From the NCBI GenBank assembly GCA_943787605.1, contig CALSNB010000001.1, positions 992,001-1,056,000 on the forward strand: 64,000 nucleotides of DNA. Reading direction: 5' to 3'. Below the pieces are notes generated by a model. The model worked only from the letters and a program-made list of their open reading frames with translations. It was not told the origin of the DNA and ran no database searches. This stretch comes from GCA-2697345 sp002697345 (GTDB taxonomy: Bacteria > Pseudomonadota > Alphaproteobacteria > Rhodobacterales > Rhodobacteraceae). Positions 38,225-47,192 of this stretch are shown here, in pieces. Each line of letters opens with the position of its first letter. Position 1 is the stretch's first letter. Both the position numbers and the translations under genes were made by a program.

Positions 38225-39187
38225 ATGAGTGAAATACTAATAATGGGAAATATGCCAGATAAGAGTCTAAGTATCCTAAAGGCTGAGTTCACCGTCCACA
38301 GAGCAGTTGAAATGACAAACTTTGAAAAGTTCTTAGCAGAAAAAGGTGATAAAATAAGTGCGGTTGCGACTACGGGCTTTGTTGGCATTCATAACAATAT
38401 AATAGAGAAGCTTAAGAATCTTCAAATAATATCTTCAAATGGAGTGGGCTATGATTCGATTGACGCAATTTTCTGTGCCGAGCGCGGTATAATCGTTACT
38501 CATACTCCTGACGTATTAAATGCTGAGGTTGCAAATACAACCATCATGCTGTTTCTAAATAGCTTTAGAGAGTTTAGTTTTAATGAGGCCTACGTAAACA
38601 GTGGCAATTGGAAGTTGGAAGGTATGGCACCATACTCACGGTCACCAGACAATAGGGTAGTAGGTATCTTAGGAATGGGAAGGATTGGTCAGGAAATTGC
38701 CTCAAGATTATCTATTTTTAATCCTAAAATACTATACCACTCACGGTCTCCAAAGGACGTCCCATACACATATTACGAAGACTTAGAAACTATGGCACGC
38801 GATTGTGAAGTGTTAATATGTATAACTCCTGGAGGATTACAAACAAATAAAATAGTTAATGAAGGCGTACTTACTGCATTGGGCTCAACCGGAACATTAA
38901 TAAACATTGCTAGAGGCTCAGTAGTTGATCAGACAGCATTAATTAGTGCTCTTAAAGATAAAAGACTAGGTTATGCAGCTTTAGATGTTTTTGAAAATGA
39001 ACCAAATGTGCCTGATGAATTAATACACATGAGTAACGTAATAGTACTGCCTCACGTCGGTAGTGCTACTTTTGAGACTCGGGCTGCAATGGGAGACTTA
39101 ACATTAAATAATTTAATTGAATTCAAAAAAAATGGAAAAGTAATTACTCCAGTTCCAGAATGCCTAAATTTAAATCAGAAAACTTAA
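38225..39187 (+). CDS. D-isomer-specific 2-hydroxyacid dehydrogenase (glyoxylate/hydroxypyruvate reductase-like)
   Basis: A 320-residue 2-hydroxyacid dehydrogenase. The NAD loop is GILGMGRIGQEIASRLS (about residues 148-164), and the catalytic Arg, Glu and His lie in NIARGSVVD, DVFENEPNVP and LPHVGSATFET. It is like GhrB/hydroxypyruvate reductases, which interconvert glyoxylate and glycolate or hydroxypyruvate and glycerate. As the last gene of the sugar-acid operon, it could handle the glycolate or lactate released by the hydrolase. The nucleotide preference is not clear. Confidence 0.85.
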   Translation: MSEILIMGNMPDKSLSILKAEFTVHRAVEMTNFEKFLAEKGDKISAVATTGFVGIHNNIIEKLKNLQIISSNGVGYDSIDAIFCAERGIIVTHTPDVLNAEVANTTIMLFLNSFREFSFNEAYVNSGNWKLEGMAPYSRSPDNRVVGILGMGRIGQEIASRLSIFNPKILYHSRSPKDVPYTYYEDLETMARDCEVLICITPGGLQTNKIVNEGVLTALGSTGTLINIARGSVVDQTALISALKDKRLGYAALDVFENEPNVPDELIHMSNVIVLPHVGSATFETRAAMGDLTLNNLIEFKKNGKVITPVPECLNLNQKT

Positions 39188-39246
39188 ATTAAAAAAATAT
39201 GATATAAATTCCACTTTAATAATGACTATGGAGAAATTAGATACCT

Positions 39247-39585
39247 ATGCTTATTTATAAAATTATGCCGCAACCTAATTTAGAAGTATTTAAAAGAAGT
39301 GGTAGGTTTACAGGTTTAGGGATCGATTTAACTGACGGTTACATCCATTTTTCAACTGCTGAACAAGTTAAGGAAACAGCGTCAAAGCATTTTTATAGTC
39401 AAGAAAACCTTGCGCTTGTATGGACTGAGGCGAATTCTCTTGGTGAAAAATTAAAATGGGAACTATCTAGAGGTAATAATCAATTTCCACATTTATATAG
39501 ACATTGGTGTTACGACGAAGTTTTAGGTAGCAGTAAACTACCCTGGAAAAACTTAAAACACGAATTTCCAGAATTCCTGCAATGA
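39247..39585 (+). CDS. DUF952 family protein
   Basis: A 112-residue DUF952 protein. Conserved parts are IYKIMPQPNLEVFKRSG, the central DGYIHFSTAEQVKETA and ENLALVWTEANSLGE, ending with FPHLYR and a Trp-rich tail. The family resembles small ADP-ribosyltransferase-like folds; the function is unknown. It overlaps pyrD by four bases (ATGA), an association common in Rhodobacterales. GGAGAAA precedes the start. Confidence 0.88.
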   Translation: MLIYKIMPQPNLEVFKRSGRFTGLGIDLTDGYIHFSTAEQVKETASKHFYSQENLALVWTEANSLGEKLKWELSRGNNQFPHLYRHWCYDEVLGSSKLPWKNLKHEFPEFLQ

Positions 39586-40640
39586 GCTTAGCAGAAAAAA
39601 TTACTCTAAAGCTTTTAAACAAACTTAACCCTGAGTTAGCTCATAATTTAGTCATTAAGGCATTAGCATTAAAACTATCTCCTTCCACCACAAATTGTAG
39701 TGCGCCTTCCTTAAATATTAATTTTTCTGGACTTAATTTAGAAAATCCAATTGGGTTAGCTGCCGGATTTGATAAAAATGCCGAAGCAATCGATAGTCTT
39801 TCAAAATTAGGTTTTGGTTTTTTAGAAATCGGCGGCGTGACCCCGTTACCACAAGACGGAAACCCAAAACCAAGACTTTTTCGACTTCAAAAAGATAAGG
39901 CAATCATTAACCGCTTTGGCTTTAATAATAAAGGTATGAAAGTCATAAGGAGTAAGCTCGAGAATAGTTTATCAAAAATTCCAGTAGGAGTTAATCTAGG
40001 AGCTAATAAAGATAGTAAAAACCGTATCGATGACTATTCTAAAGTTTTATTAGAGTGCGGAGATTTTGTAGACTTTGCTACTTTGAATATTTCATCTCCA
40101 AACACGAGTAAACTAAGAGAACTCCAAGAGCCAGACAACCTAAAGCTCTTACTTTTGCAGCTTGAAGGGGTAAAAAAGAAATTAAAAAAAAATATACCTA
40201 TCTTCGTAAAAATCTCTCCAGATCTTAAAAATCAAGCATTAGTAGATCTAATAAACGTTGTTACAGAGTCAAAAGTCGATGGGATTATAGCTACAAATAC
40301 TACCATATCTAAGGTAAATCTTACTAGTAATCGATCTAATGAGATAGGAGGACTTTCGGGTGAACCACTAAAGGATATTTCTACAAAAATGATTGCTAAA
40401 ATATCTCATTTAACAGATGGGTCATTACCCATTATCGGCGTTGGTGGGGTAAGCTCTGCAGAAGATGCTTATGATAAAATTTGTGCTGGAGCTAGCGCTA
40501 TTCAACTGTACACAGCACTTGTCTACGAAGGATTCTCTGTAATTAATAAAATCTGTTCTGGAGTCGACAAGTTACTCAAAGCAGACGGACATCAAGAAAT
40601 AAGATCAGCTATAGGATCAAAAAGAGAGAAATGGCTATAA
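39582..40640 (+). CDS. pyrD: Dihydroorotate dehydrogenase (quinone), class 2
   Basis: A 352-residue class 2 enzyme of pyrimidine synthesis. The N-terminal helical extension for membrane/quinone contact is present, and the FMN and catalytic features are NPIGLAAGFDKNAEAID, TLNISSPNTSKLRELQ (catalytic Ser in the ISSPN loop) and IATNTTISK. The class 1 catalytic Cys is absent. Oxidation of dihydroorotate to orotate passes electrons to ubiquinone. It is coupled to DUF952 by an ATGA overlap. Confidence 0.96.
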   Translation: MSLAEKITLKLLNKLNPELAHNLVIKALALKLSPSTTNCSAPSLNINFSGLNLENPIGLAAGFDKNAEAIDSLSKLGFGFLEIGGVTPLPQDGNPKPRLFRLQKDKAIINRFGFNNKGMKVIRSKLENSLSKIPVGVNLGANKDSKNRIDDYSKVLLECGDFVDFATLNISSPNTSKLRELQEPDNLKLLLLQLEGVKKKLKKNIPIFVKISPDLKNQALVDLINVVTESKVDGIIATNTTISKVNLTSNRSNEIGGLSGEPLKDISTKMIAKISHLTDGSLPIIGVGGVSSAEDAYDKICAGASAIQLYTALVYEGFSVINKICSGVDKLLKADGHQEIRSAIGSKREKWL

Positions 40641-40680
40641 TTTCCTAATTATCACCCATTTAATTACAGCTTAGTAGAAA

Positions 40681-41997
40681 TTAAATGCTGGCTTCTAACG
40701 CAGGATACTTAAAAGCTAATGTTACAGCTCTCAAAATATAAAGTACAATTAAGCCTAACCAAAGACCATTATTACCCAATGACGGAACGAACAGAACTAA
40801 TACAATTAAGTAACCTACAAACGAAATAAACATCATATTTCGCATGTCTCTAGTCCTTGTAGCACCTATAAAAATACCGTCTAACATATAGGCAAATAAT
40901 CCAATTAAGGGCAATATAGCAAGAAAATGAAGGTATACCCGTGTTTCCGCTCGAACATCAGGAGAGACTGTCATTATATCAATAAGCGAACCACCAAAGC
41001 ACCAAAAGATTAATACGAATACAATTGCCATAGCTCCAGCCCAAGCCGTAGTTAGTATAGCTGCCCGTCTAAAGCTTTTTCTATTTCGGGCACCCACCGA
41101 TTGTCCGACAAGAGTTTCTGCCGCATGAGCAAACCCATCTAATGCGTATGAAACTATATGTAAAAACTGTATCAGTATGTGGTTTGAAGCTAGTGCGACA
41201 TCACCAAAATCCGAACCTATAAACAGAAAAGAAATAATAGCAATTTCCAAAAGTAATGATCTAAACAAAATATCACTATTTATGCTAATCATGTTAGCTA
41301 ATCTAATTTTGTTAAAAACTCTAGGTAAGTAAAAGAAACCTTTTGCAATCAACCGGTCCCTACAAAAATATAAACCAGCAATTAGACCACTCCATTCAGC
41401 AATAAGGCTTGCATATGCGACTCCTTCAATTTCCCATTCGAAATAGGAAACAAACAAAATATCAAGAAAAACGTTCAAACTATTCATTAAGAGTTGGATG
41501 ATTAAAATTGATTTTGTGCGCTCCAAAGCTATAAGCCAACCAGTGATACCAAATAAAGAAATTGCTGCAGGGGCTGAGTAAATTCTAATTCCCATATAAC
41601 TAGAAGCGAACCCTTCAACCTCTGGTGATGCTGGTGACATATAAAGTGCAAACTTAAAAATTATTGAATGCACAAGGATTATAATTAGGCCAGCAACGAA
41701 ACCAATTATTAGACAGCGACCTAACATTGCATCTACCTCTGCATTATCCTTAGCTCCAAATGCTTGGGATGTTAAACCTACTGTACCCATTCTCAAAAAA
41801 CCAAAGATCCAATAGATAGCAGTTATAATTATTGCACCGATACCTACAGCCCCTAAAGCCGAAGGATCTCCTAACTGCCCAATCACTGCGGTATCAACTG
41901 CCCCCAAAATTGGAATAGTCGAATTAGATATTAAAATTGGAACAGCAATCGTCAGAACTCTTTGATGAGTAATTTTATTTGTCATAAAATCATTCAT
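40681..41997 (-). CDS. MATE-family efflux pump (DinF type)
   Basis: A 438-residue MATE protein with twelve hydrophobic segments. The start KITHQRVLTIAVPILISNST, then PILGAVDTAVIGQLGDPSALG, and the second-half repeat GFAHAAETLVGQSVGARNRKSF are typical of DinF. It should export cationic drugs or toxins using an ion gradient. GAGG lies five bases before the ATG at 41997, whose ATGA overlaps the stop of the thioesterase gene upstream, indicating one transcript with two thioesterase genes. Confidence 0.9.
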   Translation of the reverse strand: MNDFMTNKITHQRVLTIAVPILISNSTIPILGAVDTAVIGQLGDPSALGAVGIGAIIITAIYWIFGFLRMGTVGLTSQAFGAKDNAEVDAMLGRCLIIGFVAGLIIILVHSIIFKFALYMSPASPEVEGFASSYMGIRIYSAPAAISLFGITGWLIALERTKSILIIQLLMNSLNVFLDILFVSYFEWEIEGVAYASLIAEWSGLIAGLYFCRDRLIAKGFFYLPRVFNKIRLANMISINSDILFRSLLLEIAIISFLFIGSDFGDVALASNHILIQFLHIVSYALDGFAHAAETLVGQSVGARNRKSFRRAAILTTAWAGAMAIVFVLIFWCFGGSLIDIMTVSPDVRAETRVYLHFLAILPLIGLFAYMLDGIFIGATRTRDMRNMMFISFVGYLIVLVLFVPSLGNNGLWLGLIVLYILRAVTLAFKYPALEASI

Positions 41998-42488
41998 TTT
42001 GACCTCAGTGAAAAGTGAACAGATGCTTGCGCAAAGATCTCCTTATATCCCTCTTGCCATGCTTCAACGTGCAACCAAGCGAAGCGGCGACCAGTACGAA
42101 CAATTCGAGCTATCGCAAAAGAATCCTGAGCAAAACCTGGTCGCAAGTATTCAACATTGATATCTATTACTTTGGCTTTTGATTGATCAACTTCGTTGTC
42201 ACTTAGGTTAGTACCCTGAGAAGACGTAACATTATCATTTCCATAAAGTATCTGTGCCATTGCAGTAAACTCAAGCAATGCCACAGTTATACCTCCATGT
42301 AACACCTTTAGATCAGGGTTCCCTATTAAGTTCGATTTATATGGTAACACTGAAATGTAGGAGTTATTTTCTTTTATAAAACGTATATCCAGATACTTCA
42401 TGTAAGTGGAAGTGGCACAGAAATTCTTTAAAACGTAGTCCATTGATAAATGTTTAGCTAACACGGAAGTATTAATTTTATGGTCCAT
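41994..42488 (-). CDS. PaaI-family hotdog thioesterase
   Basis: A 164-residue hotdog-fold protein of the PaaI/YbgC type. The active-site region is DLKVLHGGITVALLEFTAMAQ (HGG motif with a nearby acidic residue), followed by INVEYLRPGFAQDSFAIARIV and RRFAWLHVEAWQ. It should hydrolyse an acyl-CoA thioester. It is directly followed by the MATE gene and preceded by a second hotdog gene with a one-base overlap; the pair may form a heteromer. The substrate is not known. Confidence 0.85.
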   Translation of the reverse strand: MDHKINTSVLAKHLSMDYVLKNFCATSTYMKYLDIRFIKENNSYISVLPYKSNLIGNPDLKVLHGGITVALLEFTAMAQILYGNDNVTSSQGTNLSDNEVDQSKAKVIDINVEYLRPGFAQDSFAIARIVRTGRRFAWLHVEAWQEGYKEIFAQASVHFSLRSK

Positions 42489-42946
42489 TACGAGATTATT
42501 CTCTCCTTAATAATCGCAAACGTACCTAATGCGGTTGCTATGGGGTCCCTTGAGGAGTTATCTTCGGCGGTTGCTTTAACGTAAGCGACAGAATCCGAAA
42601 TATAATAACACTCAGCTCTTGCTCTAACCTCCTGATTAAGAGCCGCAGGTCTTAAATAATCAACCCGAAGGTTCATAGTAGCAGTTTCTAAGGGTTGCAA
42701 TTTGTGTGCTAATACTGACAAACCACCACAAGTATCTATCAAACCAGATATAGCAATGGAGTGAATACTTTTCTCTGTTATATCACCGTTAACTATAGCA
42801 TTATAGGGCAGTGACATAACAGCAAACCCTGTCCCTATTTCATCAATTCTCATGCCCATATATCGAGCATGAGGAAGAGAGTTAATAAAACTCCTTGCAA
42901 TTATTAATCGATCTTGATTCAATTGATTTGGTTTCCTAATGCACAC
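42488..42946 (-). CDS. PaaI-family hotdog thioesterase, second copy
   Basis: A 152-residue hotdog protein, first of the thioesterase-thioesterase-MATE operon. It shows GMRIDEIGTGFAVMSLPYN, SIHSIAISGLIDTCGGLSVL and TMNLRVDYLRPAALNQEVRA. The HGG-type pattern of its partner is replaced by HSIAISGLIDTCGG, so the catalytic residues may lie in the partner. The start is ATG? No: it begins at the ATG-like codon at 42946 (GTG read as Met) and no better start is visible. A direct repeat of AAGGTC lies upstream at 42981-42992. Confidence 0.8.
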   Translation of the reverse strand: MCIRKPNQLNQDRLIIARSFINSLPHARYMGMRIDEIGTGFAVMSLPYNAIVNGDITEKSIHSIAISGLIDTCGGLSVLAHKLQPLETATMNLRVDYLRPAALNQEVRARAECYYISDSVAYVKATAEDNSSRDPIATALGTFAIIKERIIS

Positions 42947-43142
42947 AGAGCTTAGCGTACTTAACTCCTAAGTTTTAGCTAAGGTCAAGGTCACCTTAAC
43001 TCCCAAAATATCTATGGGAACATGTTATATTATTAAACTAAAGTTATACCTTTTAAAAAATCTACCAATAGGTATAAACTCAATTGAATATTTAAGGAAT
43101 AGAATTTTTATTAGTACAATACTAAAATTTAGGGAGAACAAT

Positions 43143-43769
43143 ATGAAGCTATACTGTTTTGGTGAATCAGGTAACGCATACACCGCCGCACTAACTATGG
43201 AGTTAGCTGGTGTAAAATGGGACCCAATATTTGTAGATTTTTTCAAAGGGGAAGCCCGTTCAGAAGCTTATAAGAAAATAAATGGAATGGGAGAGGTACC
43301 TACATTAGTAACTGATAATGGCGTAACCCTCTCTCAGTCAGGAGCTATCCAACAATTTATAGTCGACAAAACTGGTAAACTTGGAGGAGATCCAAATGAT
43401 AAATATGAAACTTTACGTTGGGTCCTTTGGGACAATCACAAAATGTCTAGCCAAGTAGGGATTCAACGGTTTCTTATGAACTTTTTGCCAGCAGATAAGA
43501 GACCTGAGGGAGCAATAAATTTCTTAAGTGGTAGGATTCAAGTGGCACTTAGCGTACTTGATAGCGCCCTAGCTGACCGTGATTGGCTTGTAGGCAATTC
43601 TATTAGTATGGCCGATATATCTTGTTGCGGATATCTTTTCTATGATGAGCCATTTGGATTTAACAGAAGTGATTGGCCAAATATCAACACATGGTTAACT
43701 AGGATTTCCAATCAACCAGGCTGGAAACACCCTTATGATCTAATGAAAAGAGCGTTTATACCTTCATAA
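43143..43769 (+). CDS. Glutathione S-transferase family protein
   Basis: A 208-residue GST. The thioredoxin-like N-terminal half starts MKLYCFGESGNAYTAALTME and contains MGEVPTLV and SQSGAIQQFI (the glutathione-binding Ser), and the helical C-terminal half has SMADISCCGYLF. The longest frame begins at 43014, but the ATG at 43143 with AGGGAG six bases upstream is the natural start. An inverted repeat TTAGTA-CAA-TACTAA lies 18 bases before the ATG. It precedes an acyl-CoA synthetase by 50 bases and may share a transcript. Confidence 0.88.
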   Translation: MKLYCFGESGNAYTAALTMELAGVKWDPIFVDFFKGEARSEAYKKINGMGEVPTLVTDNGVTLSQSGAIQQFIVDKTGKLGGDPNDKYETLRWVLWDNHKMSSQVGIQRFLMNFLPADKRPEGAINFLSGRIQVALSVLDSALADRDWLVGNSISMADISCCGYLFYDEPFGFNRSDWPNINTWLTRISNQPGWKHPYDLMKRAFIPS

Positions 43770-43821
43770 GTGTTACCTCTTAAAACTATACAGTGTTTTT
43801 AAATAATATAAAAGGAATTGA

Positions 43822-45450
43822 ATGATGGGCTGGATGTCAAATGAACAAGGGCTTGAAAAGACAAAAGCAAACTATGTACCTCTAACTCCATTATCCCATT
43901 TAAAACGAGCATCTATTGCCTTTCCCAATCGCTTAGCATTGTCTTACGGATCAAAGAAATATAATTACTTACAATATCACAAACGTGTAACGCTACTGGC
44001 ATCGAGCCTAACAGCGCGTGGTATAAACCCAGGAGATGTCATAGCTACTATTCTACCCAACATACCTGCTCAGGTTGAGGCTCATTTTGGTATTCCTGCC
44101 GCCGGTGCGGTAATAAACACAATTAATACTCGTCTAGATGTTAAAACAGTTTCTTATATTTTTGATCATGGCGAAGCCAAAATAGTGTTAGTTGACACGC
44201 AGTTTCTATCCCTGGCCAAACAGGCCAAGAGAATGTGTAAAGGTTTAGGACCAGAAATTATAGAAGTTGAAGACAAAGATGCGGGTTTTCCAAAATCTGG
44301 TGATTACTTAGAGTATGAAGAACTATTGAATACTGGTAGTGACAATTTCTCTTGGCAATTACCTGAAGATGAGTGGGAAAGCTTATCACTTAATTACACG
44401 TCAGGTACTACCGGACAACCAAAAGGCGTAGTCTGCCATCACCGTGGAGCCTATTTAATGACGATGGGTACCGTTGTCAGTTGGAAATTACAGTTATATC
44501 CCAAACTATTAATTATTGTCCCACTGTTCCATTGCAATGGATGGAATCATACTTGGATGATGCCAATGCTTGGCGGAACAGTCTATTGTTGTCGGGATGT
44601 TACAGCAAAATCAATCTATACAGCCATATCTGAGGAAAATATCACTCATCTCGGGGGAGCACCAATTGTATTAAATTCAATAATCAACTGCCCTGACCCC
44701 GATAAGAAATCATTTTCTCATACAGTAGAGATCTTTACAGCAGGAGCTCCACCAGCACCAACAACCTTGGCTGCTATTGAAGCGATGGGTTTCAATGTTA
44801 CCCAAGTCTATGGGTTAACTGAAACTTACGGACATGTTACAGAATGTATTTGGGATGAAAAATGGGACAATGAACCTCAAGAGAAAAAATCAGAAATAAA
44901 AGCCCGTCAAGGTGTAGCATTCCCTATGATGGAAGAAATAACCGTTTTGGACAAAAATCAAAAAGAAATACCTAAAGATGGCAAAACCCTTGGAGAAATT
45001 GCAATTAGAGGTAATTCCGTTATGAAGGGTTATTATAAGAATCCCGAGGCAACAAAAGAGGCCTTTTCAGGTGGTTTTTTCCATTCTGGAGATATAGCCA
45101 TGATGCATGATGATAATTATATCCAAATCGCTGATAGGGCTAAAGATATAATTATCTCTGGAGGTGAAAATGTTAGTTCAGTGGAGGTCGAAGGGGTGTT
45201 GATGAGTCATCCTGCCGTTATGTTGTGTGCAGTTGTAGCCAAAGTGGACAATAAGTGGGGAGAAGTCCCTTGCGCGTTCGTTGAGCTTAAGGAAGGGCTG
45301 AACGTCACTGAAGAAGAGTTAATAGCCTTTGCAAGAAATCAATTAGCGGGATTTAAAACACCTAAGCATGTTTTTTTTCAAGATCTTCCAAAAACATCAA
45401 CTGGTAAAATACAAAAGTTTGAACTTCGACAAAAAACTAAATCACTTTAG
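43822..45450 (+). CDS. Acyl-CoA synthetase, AMP-binding; DmdB-like candidate
   Basis: A 542-residue adenylate-forming ligase. The P-loop is LNYTSGTTGQPKGVVCHHRG (residues 190-209), VYGLTETYGH is the central motif, and the C-terminal catalytic Lys is in KTSTGKIQKFELR. The pattern is that of short/medium-chain acyl-CoA synthetases of the DmdB family (3-methylmercaptopropionate-CoA ligase) in marine bacteria; length agrees. No dmdA, dmdC or dmdD is in the window, so another short acid is possible. AAGGAA lies close to the ATG. Confidence 0.82.
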   Translation: MMGWMSNEQGLEKTKANYVPLTPLSHLKRASIAFPNRLALSYGSKKYNYLQYHKRVTLLASSLTARGINPGDVIATILPNIPAQVEAHFGIPAAGAVINTINTRLDVKTVSYIFDHGEAKIVLVDTQFLSLAKQAKRMCKGLGPEIIEVEDKDAGFPKSGDYLEYEELLNTGSDNFSWQLPEDEWESLSLNYTSGTTGQPKGVVCHHRGAYLMTMGTVVSWKLQLYPKLLIIVPLFHCNGWNHTWMMPMLGGTVYCCRDVTAKSIYTAISEENITHLGGAPIVLNSIINCPDPDKKSFSHTVEIFTAGAPPAPTTLAAIEAMGFNVTQVYGLTETYGHVTECIWDEKWDNEPQEKKSEIKARQGVAFPMMEEITVLDKNQKEIPKDGKTLGEIAIRGNSVMKGYYKNPEATKEAFSGGFFHSGDIAMMHDDNYIQIADRAKDIIISGGENVSSVEVEGVLMSHPAVMLCAVVAKVDNKWGEVPCAFVELKEGLNVTEEELIAFARNQLAGFKTPKHVFFQDLPKTSTGKIQKFELRQKTKSL

Positions 45451-45487
45451 GGGTTAAAAAAAACGTCCTACATATGGATACAGCTAA

Positions 45488-46504
45488 ATGACTGCACTAA
45501 AAGAATATGAACGCCTTGAATGCACTGGGTTATGGAAAGAAAATATCGACAGTCAGCGGCGCGAAGTCTTAGTCTCTTTTGGTGACAATTCTTTAATATT
45601 ACGCGATACAACTGAGACAGCGCTTTCACACTGGTCGTTACCAGCTATTGAAAGAGTTAACGATGGAAAACTCCCAGCAGTATATAAGCCCGGCCCAGAT
45701 GCGTTAGAAACTTTGGAAATAGATGATAGAACTATGATAGGAGCTATTTCAAAGGTTAACCGCATTATCGAAAAACGCAAACCACGACACGGTAGGGTTC
45801 GTACTTACATCTTAATAAGTATTATTTTTACTCTAGGTGTAATTGGTTTTACCTGGTTACCTAATGCATTAATACAGCACACTTTATCTGTCACTACACA
45901 AAAAAATAAAGTTCAAATAGGAGAGAGTCTTGTAACAGAAATCGTGAATTTAACTGGCAGCCCATGCACATCGACCTTGGGTGACAGTGCTCTACTAAGT
46001 TTCAAAACTCGTGTCCTTGGAAAAATTAATCACAGGCTGTTAATAGTTCCAGACAGTAGAAAGAAAGTAATATCATTACCTGGGAACATACACTTGATAG
46101 ACAAGACCGTTTTTGAAGACCACGACACTCCTGAAGTCGCAGTCGGATATCTCTACAACTCTCTCGACAAACACAAAAATAATGATCCTTTCCTAATTCT
46201 TATAAAAGAAGCTAAAATTGGAACTTTACTTAGATTACTTACCACAGGAAAAATAAAAAAAGAGACTTTACGAAAACATGCTGAGAAAATACTAACAGCT
46301 TCTGAAAGTCAAATAAATCAAGAAAGTCTATTGAAAAGGTTTCAGGATTCTCGTGTGGCAACCAGTCCTTTTGCATACGCTCTAGACGTTACAGGCGAAT
46401 CCACAATGATATTGATAGAGGGTGATCCTTATAGAAAAATTAGCGCCCCACTTCTTATCCGGGACAGTGATTGGATAAGTTTACAAACGATCTGTGAACA
46501 GTAA
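45488..46504 (+). CDS. Rhodobacterales membrane protein resembling an inactive M48 peptidase
   Basis: A 338-residue protein. The N-terminal part (GLWKENIDSQRREVLVSFG, then LSHWSLPAIERVN) is cytosolic; residues 106-126 form one membrane segment; the rest is outside. The outer part holds SLPGNIHLIDKTVFEDHDTP and ends with a YALDVTGESTMILIEGDPYR segment. In M48 metallopeptidases a LPGG-type strand precedes a HExxH helix. Here the place of HExxH reads GYLYNSLDKHK, so the zinc site is absent. I know the same architecture from uncharacterised Rhodobacterales proteins. The role is unknown. Confidence 0.7.
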   Translation: MTALKEYERLECTGLWKENIDSQRREVLVSFGDNSLILRDTTETALSHWSLPAIERVNDGKLPAVYKPGPDALETLEIDDRTMIGAISKVNRIIEKRKPRHGRVRTYILISIIFTLGVIGFTWLPNALIQHTLSVTTQKNKVQIGESLVTEIVNLTGSPCTSTLGDSALLSFKTRVLGKINHRLLIVPDSRKKVISLPGNIHLIDKTVFEDHDTPEVAVGYLYNSLDKHKNNDPFLILIKEAKIGTLLRLLTTGKIKKETLRKHAEKILTASESQINQESLLKRFQDSRVATSPFAYALDVTGESTMILIEGDPYRKISAPLLIRDSDWISLQTICEQ

Positions 46505-46520
46505 AACTCAATTGATTAAT

Positions 46521-47153
46521 TTACTTTGTACCAAACATTCGATCGCCAGCATCACCTAAGCCTGGAACAATATATCCATTTTCATTTAAATGGCTGTCCA
46601 GTGCAGCTGTTACAATTTTGACGTCTGGATGCGCTTTTCTCATATTTTCAACTCCTTCAGGGGCAGCTAATAAACATAAGAAACTAATATTCTTTGCCCC
46701 TGCTTCTTTGAGAAGATTAATCGCCGCGACAGATGAATTTCCAGTGGCTAACATAGGGTCAACAGCGATGACCATTCGCTCCTCTAATAAATCCGGAACC
46801 TTGAAATAATATTGAACTGGCTGAAGAGTTTTTTCATCCCGATATAACCCAACAAATCCTACTCTAGCAGAAGGGATTAACTCCAACATACCATCAAGTA
46901 AACCATTCCCAGCACGTAAAATTGAAATAAGAGCAAGTTTACGCCCAGCCAACTCAGGAGAGTTCATTTCAACTAAGGGTGTTTCGATTTTTAAATTTTT
47001 TGTTTCTAAATTTCTAGTAATTTCATAAGCTAAAAGTTGACTGATTTCTCTTAGGAGTTGTCTAAACAAAGCAGTGGGAGTTGAGACTTTTCGCATTAAA
47101 GTTAATTTATGTTGCACGAGCGGATGTTTAACTATTGTGAGGTGATCTACCAT
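46521..47153 (-). CDS. upp: Uracil phosphoribosyltransferase
   Basis: A 210-residue phosphoribosyltransferase that makes UMP from uracil and PRPP. The PRPP-binding loop is [22 protein letters not shown], with further motifs [13 protein letters not shown] and [12 protein letters not shown] at the C-terminus. Length is normal. It follows deoB by 39 bases in a nucleoside-salvage cluster. In relatives add lies between deoB and upp; here it does not. Confidence 0.96.
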   Translation of the reverse strand: MVDHLTIVKHPLVQHKLTLMRKVSTPTALFRQLLREISQLLAYEITRNLETKNLKIETPLVEMNSPELAGRKLALISILRAGNGLLDGMLELIPSARVGFVGLYRDEKTLQPVQYYFKVPDLLEERMVIAVDPMLATGNSSVAAINLLKEAGAKNISFLCLLAAPEGVENMRKAHPDVKIVTAALDSHLNENGYIVPGLGDAGDRMFGTK

Positions 47154-47192
47154 ATTCTTTCTCCTACATCTCTTAATTAATATTATTAGAGT

